Position numbers and translations under genes: made by a program. Of a stretch of DNA of 64,000 nt, positions 9,496-21,800 are shown piece by piece. The notes under the pieces were generated by a model, which searched no databases, had not been told where the DNA came from, and saw only the letters and a program-made list of their open reading frames with translations. Within the stretch, counting starts at the first letter, position 1. Each line of letters starts with the position of its first letter. Source of the stretch: Bradysia coprophila (lineage: Eukaryota; Arthropoda; Insecta; Diptera; Sciaridae); NCBI RefSeq assembly GCF_014529535.1, contig NW_023503616.1, positions 3,968,001 to 4,032,000 of the forward strand, given 5' to 3'.

Positions 9496-11736
9496 TCATC
9501 GTCTACTCTCAAATCGAATCCATAGTCCTCCTGTGGCCCTTAAAGTTATTCGAAACACTGGCTGTATTTTAGTCTTTCCGTTCACCGGCAACAGTCTATA
9601 ATGTCTCAGTATTTGTGATATGATTGTCTTCATTTCGATTAAAGCAAATTTATATCCAATGCAATTCCTGTTAACAGAGGCACGAGTAAATCTTAATTCA
9701 TAGCTGCCCATATTTCTAGTAACATAAAATTTACCTTATTCCTGCAGAAAACGGGATGTATGCATACGGATGCCTCGATTCGACTCCTCCGGTAGCAAAG
9801 CGATCTGGATCAAATTTCTCGGGGTTTGGATATATTTTCTCTATCCGATGGGTAGCATAAGGAAAGATTAATACATTGCTGCCTGCCGGTAGTTTATGTG
9901 ATCCGACTGTAATAACTTCACCCAGTTTTCTGGCAATCATAGGAACACTCGGATATAACCGCATAGTTTCCTTGATGCATTGTTCTAAATATCTCATTCG
10001 CCGGATGTCGGGCATGGTGAATGGTCGTTCGTAGTCACCTTCTAGTATGTCTTCAATTTCAGCATAACATTTCTTTTGACATTCTTCATTTTGTGCTAAC
10101 AAATGCAAGCAAAACGCAACGGCCGCTCCAACGGAATCTTGTCCAGCTAACATAAATGTGCATGCTTCATCCACGACATCTGCTTCCGTGAAATTAGGAT
10201 TTTTCTGTGACACTTCTAACATGTAATCTATTAAACATTTACGGTCGTTGTTGTTGTTTCCTTCACGTCGAATTTTGATCATCTGACAACGAAAAATTTA
10301 ATGAAAATTAGTAAGTTTTTCGTTTGTCTTTTCCGGCTTTTTCGATACTCACCTTTCTTGTGAAAGAATTAAGTCGATTTTTCTGATTCAGTTCAGCTGC
10401 CGCAACATCAGTTAAACGATAAATCCAATCCAGTAATAACCATGGCCTTGTCAAACGTAATGGTACCAATACTTTGCCTCTGTAAGAAATTTAGCATCGT
10501 TATGTTATTGATGGGCTCCGTAATCTGCAGTTCCTTTTCTGTGTGATAGACACAATAATTATTTTCACTTACTCTCGAAATGGTGAATCATCCATGTTCA
10601 CCATTTTATCTTTATTTCTTACGGGTACGCCTAACACTGCCTCTGTAGGAATAAACGATTAATAGGAAAATAATTTTTTTTTGTGGTTGACGGATTTACC
10701 ATTTAAAATATCCATGACACAATTGTTAACAAAATGTGTAATATTGAGCTCTTTCGGGGCTACATTCAGTTTCTCTATCAAGACATCAGAAGCGCTTAAA
10801 AACGTTTCCAAGAATTTTTCTAAAATATTGGTATGAAATGATGTCTGTATCATTTTCCGGTGATTCGACCATCTTTCTCCTGCATCAAAAGGCCAAAAGC
10901 TACAACATTTGTTTGTTCGGGCATTACTTTAACTATTTTACTCACCAGTGCTCGTTATCAAACCATTTCCCAAGAAGTTATGCAGTAATTTGTAAAAAAA
11001 AATCTTTTCCGTATGTTTGCTCGACGACAAAACCGTTTGCAGATCATGTGGATCGATAATTGCAAAAAATGGAAAAAATAGCACCCAAACACGTACCAAA
11101 GAACCGTACTTTTTATAGCCTGAACCAACGTGTTGTGTAAGCACTAGATGACAAAAAAATAATTATTGGAATAACATTGTGACTCTTACTAATAATTTGA
11201 TTGATCATATGGCATTTCAGTTGACTGTAATAATCATTAACCGCCTGGTCATTATCAATAATTTGTTTATATTCTGAGTTAATTTTCAAAATAATATCTC
11301 ATTAGAAGAAAAGGGTAGAACATTGAGAGTAAGCTAACTTTTTCGGATATTTTTACAGGTGGAGAAACACAAGAAGTCACAATGACAATTGAATTTTCTT
11401 TATTCATTCCACGTGCATTACCGATGGTAAGACATTTACATGTGTGTGGATGTGGATCAATTGGATCATAGTAGAAAATGTGACTTCTTTATTTTCTCCA
11501 ACTGTACTAGTTATAAAATTGAACCTTGGATGATACGACAAAATCTACTCGACGTAGCTTAAAACTATTCTTAGTTTTCGTGAGGTAAACTTACAATTTT
11601 TATCTAGAATCATCATAACATTTCCTATGAATGGTAATGCTGTCGGTCCATCCAAACGAAAGGATATTATTACTGATCTCAAGTAATTTCTCAGAAAATA
11701 CAGCAATAGTCCACCAATTATGACTATGAAATACAT
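9496..11736 (-). CDS. Cytochrome P450, CYP4 family type
   Basis: Seven exons: 11736-11595, 11143-10946, 10879-10700, 10642-10573, 10479-10353, 10282-9735 and 9667-9496. All introns are GT-AG with matching phases; the protein is 478 residues. It is a heme monooxygenase of the ER membrane: a hydrophobic N-terminal anchor (residues 1-15) is followed by a Pro/Gly-rich hinge (GPTALPFIGN). Also seen are W-x-x-x-R in helix C (ERWSNHRK), AGQDS at 285-289 in helix I, ETMR at 344-347 as ExxR, FDPDRF as the PERF motif, and FSAGIRNCIG with the heme cysteine at 424. CYP4 enzymes typically oxidise fatty acids or related hydrophobic compounds. The AGQDSVGAA helix I and the surrounding sequence remind me of CYP4AA, but this is unverified. 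A TTG-led extension upstream of the ATG starts right after a possible acceptor, so an additional 5' exon cannot be excluded. Intron 1 carries a MITE. Confidence 0.93.
11356..11504. mobile_element. TA-flanked MITE in P450 intron 1
   Basis: Ends are CAGGTGGAGAAACACAAGAA and, inverted at the right, CAGTTGGAGAAAATAAAGAA; the inverted match continues into AGTCACA. Both ends abut TA (11354-11355 and 11505-11506), the duplication expected from Tc1/mariner-type insertion. It is 149 bp, without coding capacity. Confidence 0.65.
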
Positions 11737-14700
11737 CCAAAGTTCGGTGTTCAAAGCTTTATCCAACTGTGAAATTTGATTTAGAATTTATTTCAGTCGA
11801 GAGCGTTTTTTAACGAAATTTTTGTTTATTATACCAAAGTCATTTTCCCGCTTGTCTTATAATTTTTTTTTTAAATTTTGATTAGTAAAATTATCTGATC
11901 AACTCTACGCAATATTAGACGTAGTTTCAACGATACAACGAGTCTATTGCAATCAATTGATGAAACTTTACTGACGGAAATTCATTGAAATCTTTTATGT
12001 TGAAGAGCAATAGAAGTTAGGTATAATTCGTAAACTGCAATTGATCGTTACATTAAGCACGAAAGCGATGACGTCCAATAATTAGCCACCTCAAAATATA
12101 ACTCGCATTAAATAATCCATCTCGTCATTGTCTCTTCAATCGTTTTGGTTGAATAATTTTCATCAATGCACGCGGCAGATGTAAACAACTTTTCGTAGTA
12201 AAAATGATCAGCAAAAATTCAATTAGCGGAAAATTTTCATTTTGCATCTGTTTGTTTTGCTGAACTCCCATATTTGCGAATACTTAAACTTCGTGTTTGC
12301 TTTATGCGATAATCTATTCTCTTCTACATTATTTGCTTTTTTTGCTTTCAGTTATTTGAGGTACAAATAATTAAACGTGGTAAGCCTAAGAATAGTAAAT
12401 TGTAGGACAATAAAAAAATTACGTTAATTTTACATTAGTAAATATCAGGGCCTAATAATTGTCAAAAGTTTCACAAATGTTTCATAAATGCCCTGGTAAA
12501 TTATAATATGACGCCTAGAAATTACAAAACAAAAATTGACTGGACACTTCTCAATGTTCTCAATTAAATTTTTTATTCCGGTCCGCCTAAAAAACTACGT
12601 TATCGCTAGCCTCAACTACCATTTTTAATAGACTGAAATCGAAACTGTAAACCGTACAGAAAGTTCAACAAATCTTTTCAACCTTTATGGAAAATTTTAA
12701 AAATGGACAATCTAAGAATCTCGTCTGGAAACAGAAGTTCAAGTCATGTAGCGCTTGAAAGATTGTCTTAGTCATCAACTACTCAGCACAAATATGGAGA
12801 TTATTTTCTTGTCGAAATATGGTGAAATTGTGATGATTTGATGTTTTTTTTTTTAAAGTTCACGTGGTTTAGTCATAAAAGCGTGCCAATCGAATATGCT
12901 AACCAATTTCGGTTTTATTCTACAACATTGAATGGTTCATGTTAATTAGACTATATTAATTTGACGAAATATCATCAACAATATACGGGAGGCTAGAGGT
13001 ATACATACACCCTCAGAAGTTTTTCTTTGAATATTGCGCTTTTGGGTCCATTTAAAATGTAAAAATCATAAGTCACATAAGGTACTTGATTAAAAGGTAG
13101 TTAGATGTTCTCCGGGCTATAAGTCAGCCTTTGTCAATTAATAGAATAGTAAAATAAAGGGGTATCGATTGGACTAAGTGATAAGTGATAAGTCAACATA
13201 ACAATGTCCAAGCAATCACGTAAATTACTTTCTTGTTAAAAGTAATGAATCAATTCCGTTGGGTGCAGCGAATAAAATGTTTATATTTTTAAGTTACGCT
13301 TATCTTTTGCTAATAATAGGTTGAGCCCATGGATTTTTTTTGTCATCTTAATGTATAACAGGTGACTTGAAAATGAAAAAGTCCAAAAAGGGAAACAAAT
13401 ATTTCACTTATCTGATTATCAAGAAATAATGAGCAATGTATCGTGGTCATTTTTGTGAAAAATGAAATGTTATTATAACACACGAAGTGAAAGATTTTAC
13501 TTCAACGTGTTGAAAATACTTAGATCAATCGAAGTAAGAGATTCTTTAATTATCCTAATTATATGGTTGCCGTCTGTGAAAGATTGAGATTGTATTGAGA
13601 TATATCCTAAATTTTTTTTATCCTTAAAACTTTCATCAACCCAGACAATGTTGGAAGGAAAAAGTATCACTTTGGTTTTAATAAACGAAAATTGAAATCA
13701 ATAAATGGTGTGAGAATATTACAAAAAAATTCTCACCACTTGAAGCACTATTATTTTCAAAAGCATTTTTGAAATATAACTCGAATCAATTTAATTATCT
13801 GTTACAGTTCATTCACATTAATTCAGAACAGCAACGTTCGCCCAAATTCTAATGTTATCCTATCCTCACTCACTTTCAAAATATTGTTTTTTTATGGACG
13901 ACATAAAATTTATTACAAGAAAATCTTCACTACTTTCATTGTCAATCAAATTTAAATAAATCCCATTTGGTGCTCTCACTGTACTTATATATCACTTGAA
14001 ATCAAGTTTAGGTAGGGAAAACGTTTTGTTCTGCTTTGCGTTGTTCATGTGAAGACGTGATTCTTCTAACATATTGTCGCATATTGTAACTAACGCATAT
14101 TTCTTGTCGAAGCGATCACTGTTAAATAATAATATAAAGACTTGCACTACACGTGTGTGTTATTGAAAATGCAATCAGATAATAATCTTGCATATTTAAA
14201 AAAAAAAACACTTTTTAGAGGGAACTGCAATTTTCAGTGATCTATTTGATGCGTGTGGTATTTTTGATATTTAGTTCAGTGTGTCATTTCAAATTAAAGT
14301 GATTGATTCAATATCAAGGTCATTTTTAGCATTTAAGGATTGAACTACTCACAATATATATTTTGTATTTAAGTTCAGCGAAATATTTTACTGAGTAATG
14401 CGTGTTGGATATTTATTATCGAGGAAAGAATATTGCTCACATTTTTACTCCTGCATCAAAATCATCTCAAATAAATGAAAAGACGAGTCTGTGATCTGGG
14501 TATTCGTATTATATTTCTTTTGTAAACGGCAGATAAGACTGAACCATAAGTACTGGCTAAAATGATTTTTTATAACTGAATATTGAAACTAATGAAGTAA
14601 TAGATTTTGTGCCAGTTTCTTGACGATACCTCTCGATCAAAAGGCGTACGATATTCAATAAACTTTGCGAAAGGTAAAAAGCAAATTAAGTTAATCTGGT

Positions 14701-15847
14701 TGCGAACATTGTAATAGGAATGAAAGCTTCAACTTCACATGGTACATTTATTATCGCTACACATCCGATGTGCCTTTTGTTTACTTTTTGAAAACTATGA
14801 ATAGCTTCGTTTTTACATTGGCTTGTATTCATCGCAGTCTTACCTTTCATTTGTGAACCTTCGCTGAATGAAGACCAATATTCTGTAATGAAATTTAAAA
14901 CCTTCGAAATAGCACAATGGAATAGGTACACTCTTCATTCAACCATTTTTCGGTTGTTTCCATTTTCCTACATAAAAATCTTTAGTTTTTTGTGTCACAG
15001 ATTCCTATTCGCAATTACATTTTTGTATGCAAACCAAGCGTTTCTGTTGTGTTTGGTGTAGTTATAGACTTACATCGAATGAGTGCTCGTAGCCATCAGC
15101 GGAATGGTATTCATTCACCACTTGCTCTCATTACCGGATTATAAGTGTATCAAGGGTCATAAATGTTTAGAGTATTAGAGTCAGGTATGTTTTGTTATTA
15201 TGCCTGACTTAGACTCTGAGATTATATCTCTATAAACTTAACTTAACTTATGTTCATGTTTTTTGCTGCCATTACTGTACTTATTCTGCCACAATGTGTT
15301 TTCCATAACATCATACCAGTTACTGAAGACTTAGTCTCTATCAGCCAAATAAAACGTCAACAAAAAATGTTAAATCAAAGATTTATTTTGAAAAAAATGT
15401 TTAAAATATTTAGTGATTTTTCTACTTCTTTTATTTCAAATAAACACAAATTAAAAAGGAAAACAGAATAAAAAAAAGGAAAATGGAAGTTAAAAGTAAA
15501 ACTATCAGTTAGAAAGTAATTGAAAATCAAAATAAAAAAAATTACTGAAATCAAAATACTTAATTGTTCCTAACCAAGTAAATCAAATTAAATCTAAACC
15601 AAATTACCAGGATCGTCGTGATTTATGTATCATACTAAAACTGAAAATTTGGAAACGTTGGAATGTAAAACCAATTTGAAAATGTATTCGCTTACGCCAT
15701 CATCGTCCAATAAGAAGAAGTAAAATTTGTATTATTTTTTGTTGTTGAATGAAAACATAAATTCAGGCGTTAAATATAAACACAAAATACTGATATTCGT
15801 ATTCAAGCAATTTTATCACGGAAACTCGTTTCGCTGTTGAGCAACAT
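11737..15847. other. Intergenic, no gene seen
   Basis: About 4.1 kb of AT-rich sequence between the P450 start and the 3' end of the reductase gene. Open frames (for example 14686-14931 minus, 15250-15471 plus) are short, low-complexity and unlike any family I know. A small hairpin lies near 15175-15222 (AGAGTCAGGTATG against GCCTGACT). Regulatory sequence of the P450 would be at the left end. Confidence 0.55.
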
Positions 15848-15853
15848 TTTATT
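15848..15853 (-). promoter_or_regulatory. Probable poly(A) signal of the acyl-CoA reductase gene
   Basis: AATAAA on the minus strand about 42 bases past the stop codon at 15895-15897. Confidence 0.55.
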
Positions 15854-15894
15854 CATCTTCTGATCGTATCTCTATTTATAACGGTGTGCAACGG

Positions 15895-18800
15895 TTAATT
15901 CGCCTTAAGATAGCCAAGATTATCACCGCTACGATTTTCGAAAAATGTTTTCAAATCGAAAATTCTGTATATAGCCCAGAAGAAAAGACCCAGCAACAAA
16001 AACTTCATAAATCGGTCCAAGCAGTACAGTCTGATGTGAGGAAATTTTAATAATGATTAATGATAATGATACAATGAAATGAAATGAAATGAATGATAAA
16101 ATGTAAAGCCGAAAGCACACAAACCATTTTACATTGCTGAGATCGACAATTATGATGCGTTTTCCATTGTTTAACGTCTGATAAAAATCAGGTTACAATG
16201 GAAAACGCAGCGTTATTGTTTGATCTCAGCAAATTCAAAATTATTCATGTGTTTTCGGCCTAACGGTCTTTCTATATTTGAAAATAGTGCATTTCATGCG
16301 ACAACGCATTTTACGAATGACAATTTTCGATTGATCGATTCATGAATGGATGCGATAAAAATTTAGGTTCGTTTTTCAATATTAAACATTTTTGCTTAAT
16401 TTTGAATCTTCAATTTTTCTGGCATTTCCATGTTTGCCTAGTAAGAAGGCCACAACAATAACCTCTCGAGAATATTCAAAAACTTCATAGGCTGTTAATT
16501 AGTACCTCGCTATCCAATTTTTCCTTTGACCTAGCACAACGAAGCAGAAACAAGCGCAATCTGCGTCATAGACGTTTGTTTTGGTACACTGCTTGGTGAT
16601 ATGTACAAAAAACTATTGCGATAAGTATACAAGACTTCAACGCGCCGCCAAGAGTTAAAATCGGTCTACCCGATTGCTAATCAGCAGGGACCACATTTTT
16701 ACTGATGACATGCTCAGGTGCACTGCCAACATCAACCGCAATCTAATTCCTTTAGAGCCAAGCAGCTTTCCTGATTTCCTTCGCCAAGTTCATTTTCTGC
16801 GTCACTGGAGACATTACCATCGGCAGCTTTCTGGCACTAAATGAAATTCACAAACTCAAAGAACAGCGAATGCATCAGAGGTAGGGACCGAACGATTTCT
16901 AAATTCTTATGAACCATTTTTTGCTTCCCCTACTTTTGGAAATGCCGGTTTTTTCGATGAAATGTTCGAACTTGGAGAACATTTCTCGTAAAAATTTTCG
17001 AATTGCCGGATGATATCAAAAATTGCATCGCATCCAAACATAAATCGAATGTGTCGTCTTGCCATTCAAAAAATTAATTTTCAAAATGACCAAATATGAA
17101 ATAATGAAAACTTACACTCGAAGTTGCATTCGTGCTTTCGGTAATGAAGTTAATGGTTCTTTCAAACAATACTGTCGACCGCCCAACAGACTACGTTTCA
17201 TGTATTCGAGCAAGTCAATTTCGTCCATGAGCACGGTGAAGCTGAAACTAAATGCATAAGAACATTAATTCGAGAAATAATACAACGTCACCGTACATCT
17301 CTAGATCCCTATCCGATAACTGTTTACCAACAGCATAAAATTGTTCGGTCCTGAAGTCCCATTTGCGAGTGGTAAAGAACTGAAGCAACTCCAAACCTTG
17401 ACTGATTCGCGTTTGAATTCTGCACATACTGTTAAGGGAGAAGGAAATTGATTTTCTTATAGACTGGCGATTTCAACGGGTGGTAATCAATTACTCACAA
17501 TCTCTTTTGACCGAAACACAGCATTAAAAAGTCAATCAAATAAGCTGGCAGCCAGTGATAGAAAATTAATTTGTATGTGTGAACAAACTTCGACGTTGTC
17601 ATGTCGCCTATTTGGAACGGAGATTTTTTAATAAAGAAAACTTGCTTGCTAGTTTTACAGAAGTGACCTACCGTCAGGATACCACAGACCGGCTTCGAAT
17701 GGGTATTTATAGCACAATTGCTTTCCTTCATCCAAGACGAATCGCCATGTAACTTTCTTACTTTCACAGCAAGTAATATTGAAAACTGGTACGTTTTTAG
17801 GTCTAAAGATTTGATCAAATTAAAAGATAAATAATTCGATCACAGATGTGAAACAACCAAACCTAGCAGTCTCAGTCCATGTTCCAATTCTCCAACCAAT
17901 ACAAATTAATGAGTTGATAGCTATATCAACTGGTATTACCTCTAAAATTCAAATTTTCTTGTTTAATTTATGACAATTTTGGGATTTTTTTGTCTCTTCA
18001 CCTGAAAGATTATCCGGATCACAAAGCATAGAGCGAATTACACCTTTGCCTCCACCTGTACAACGTTATTAGGTTTCATTAACTCGTTATGTATTGTATG
18101 TATTGTATATCTCCCATTGATTTACACTTACCAACCATAACTCCAATCGGACCGTTCAAGCTGTCCACCCATCCTTGAACCGGCTCTTCCCATGATGGTG
18201 ACACTGAAAATGATGCAAGACGCAGTATGAAACAAATATACGTTATTGCAACGAGCGTGTGCAGTGCAAATGAATCTGTTCTTTCCATAAATATTAAATT
18301 GATTTTGAGCAGAATTTATGGAGCAAGTGCTTCTGCTTCAGATGCGTGATACAAAAAAGTGATAATTTCAACATTTAAACTCATTTTTATAATAAAGAAA
18401 AAATTGCAGTTCTGAGACTTGTTTTGTGTTTTCACATTTATATCCAACAAGTGCCTATTGTTTTGCTTGTTGGTTAGTCAGCATATATACGCTAATTGTG
18501 ATGTATATATACATATATGTACGTTAAGCTAGACAAAAATATTAGCCGTAGCTCTTGTTTTGTTTATTTGTTCAGTGTTGCAATACTACCAGAGTCGTAA
18601 AATTTTGAGAATACCATTTTTTGTTTTTTCGTTCGGGGTCGAATGAGCAAACGGTATTTTAAATGAGTAAAAAGAACCCCTGAAGGTGAAATGTGACGCA
18701 AATCCCTATGTTTTCACTTCTAAAGTGTCGAAGATCGGCAAAGGCAATGCATCAGAATGCAATCTTCGAAAAAAATTGCACTTTAAATGCCAGACTAATA

Positions 18801-21800
18801 GTAAAATAGAGTGGGAGCCATTGTAGCATTCGATAGACTTTCTTAAAAAAAATTTAATCGTAATCAAGAACCATATCATTTCTTTCAAGCTAACAGAACT
18901 TACAACCTCAACACTACTGTCCGAATTTTTTTTAATAGAAACTGTGTTGGTGAATCTTAGCCTGAAGCCTTGAATCTGGTCTAGTGATAAAATGCAATTA
19001 TAAAGGTTAATGGCATTATGAACGGAAGACGTTGCTTCGACTGAAGACATAAATAAAGTTTCATTTATTACGCAATCAATTTAATTCACCGAATAATTTG
19101 CATATAAACATGTGAACCATCTGCATTTACCTAAGATGTTGGGAAATTATTCCACAGAGCACAGAATTAGTCGATTCCATATAAAAAAAAGATTTTTAAT
19201 TATACTAATTTCATTAAATCCATGTGCTTCAAAGTAATAATCGTAAATTCATTCGTTTATTCGGATATTATTCTTATCGATTTTCTAAGCGTTATAAATA
19301 GAATGAAAACGATCTAACTTTTGGCCAATATTTACAAACTTAATTCAACATAATTGGTATTTAATAGCAAGCTTGAGCTGTTGAAAAATGCTTGCAAGGC
19401 AACAAACAATTAATTAGCATGGTAATAACAACTTAATTATATCAATAAGTGTTAATTACCTTAAATAACAGAAATTGAATTAAAAGATTTAGCGTTCGAT
19501 ATAACAATAAGTCGTAATAATTCTTTGATTTGCCGTGTGTGTCTCGATCAAAATCGGAAGCGTATTTTTGTGGTTTTAATAAAAAAAATAATTTTTCGTT
19601 CCGCATAAATGTCGGTGACCCGTAGAATGAAAAAACCGTTTAATTAAAACAATCTCAAAACCACAGAAGAGAGATTTTTTACTGTGGTAATTGGGCTAGA
19701 ACAGGAATTCATTCATAAACATAAAGTAAGGTTGGGAAACGTTTGACGGACATGTCTTACTTTTTGTATACTGAAGGAAATATTCTACATGGTCAGCGTC
19801 TTGAAAACTGTTCAATGAAAGATATCGCCTGGCATTGATTGCAGCGACAAAAACTATATTGACCACTAGCTGAACTCGTCTTCGTTGAATGTAGATCTTA
19901 TCAGCAATTTGATGGAAAGTTAGTCATATCACATCGCTTATTTGTATCTTCACTACCGCCTGCATCAGTTTTCTAAGGACTACATAATGTGAGTTTACAA
20001 AGCAAACCCTTCATTTATAACAAAATCAACTAAATCTGACGATCAAAATGTAAATATCACTTTTGACCAACTGCCTGGATATTGGCACGTTTTATGACCA
20101 AGATAAACCACTCTAGTTTATAAATTATCCATTCATGACTACCGGCTGTGTCTATGATTAACATTTTCTACGTGAGATTTATTCTCTCGCACGAATTTAT
20201 ATTTACGTAACGAGAAAAAAAGCTATGACAGTCGTACCTGGCAATTTGAAACGATGGATGTGCGGAAATTTCTAGTACCTGTTTGTGTTGACACTCAGCT
20301 TGGCATTAGGATTGAAGTTTCATAAGACAAACTGGCATTCACTGAGAACAGTTCAGTTAAAAAATAATATCAACTAACTCAACCGCACTCAACAGTAAAT
20401 CCAACGAATGCAAACTTCCACATTGTAATAATAATTAGTGATTTCACAATTAAATCTGCGGATATTTTACTGCTCTCATGTACGCAATTTTGTTTAACGC
20501 ATTGAGCGAAATTGTTAGACCTCCGTTCAATGCATCACAGTTCAATGATTCATTTTAATTGCTAATTATAAAAGAGACACAACGGCAGTCCTTGATAAAG
20601 ACTATTCTAGCGGAATGGAAAACACCATCGATTTAACCCAAAATACAAGGTCTGTACGAATGGTACTCCTTTGGCAACAATATCGGATCGAGAGCTTTAT
20701 TTATGGGAATGAATCGAGTGAATATATTTCATCATATCAAACGCTTTCTAGCCAGTCTGGTTATCTAATTTTATCTGATTGATTTTCAGCAAAATGGAAA
20801 ACAGGTTTGTAGGCATTTGAGTGCAAAATAGATTACTGGCTAAGTTGTGACATGGTGGTGTTCAATGCACATTTTCTTTAAACGCAACTATGTAATAACC
20901 GTCTTGGTGTTCGTTGAACTCTCAATTTGAGCGAAAAAATAGAAAGAAATGTTAGGTAATATGAAAATATAATATGAAAACGTTTATCGTGTATCATAAC
21001 TATGAAATATAGCCACGGTTTGTTGGTTGATACACGCATTTACAAATTAATTATGTTTGGCTACTCATAATTAAAACACCACAATTTATTGTGATAACAA
21101 CAACATGGTGTTATGTGTACGCATGTAGTAACACCTCAAATAAATTTTTCTAATTTCAAAACCAATATTTGATGTTCGAGGAAAAGAGTTTCATTTTGTA
21201 TAATGTAAGTTCGATATTTGAAATGATTACCGTACTAATTTACCGATGATTTACGATCCACCATTATTGAGTTACGTGAAATCTCGCATTTATTTTCACA
21301 TAAAAAGCCTATAAAATTGGGACCTCAAGTTCATTATTTCTTCTTGACAAACTAAATGGCAAAGTCAATTAATTTAAAACTGGTGATTAGCGTTTCATCC
21401 GCTGCAATCAAATGTAATACTATCATGCTGGAACAAATTATACGAAAACTATTAAGTCTTCACAATAAAAATGATTTTTGAATAAAAATAGAAAAAAATG
21501 ATTTTTTACTCTGTTGTGGTTGAAGACAATGCAATTAACTGACTTCTTGTAGATTTAATGACTTGAATCATTATTCATAAATCATTTGTTATGAACTCAG
21601 TTTGAGCACATTAAGCTTGAGTTGACCAATTAGTTTTATTAAAAAATTGTAAATAATTAGAATCGTTTTGCTGTATGCTTATCAAAATCGACAATAAATA
21701 ATGTAAATGATATTTATTAGTCACGATGTACATGTTGTCACACGTCGAATTTCAAACTTCAAAGCTTTTAATATTTTATTAATTAATATTCAAGATTTTA

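Noticed and set aside
11186..11278. A possible extra P450 exon in intron 1 (frame with YKQIIDNDQ)
   Set aside because: Joining it to exon 1 creates a stop at the junction, and the peptide does not resemble a P450; direct splicing to 11143 gives a continuous, family-like sequence.
17248..17296. Reading exon 10 of the reductase straight on to a stop (ending LFLELMFLCI)
   Set aside because: Splicing at GTACGG to the next acceptor restores the conserved LEIFSF segment and the rest of the C-terminal domain in frame.
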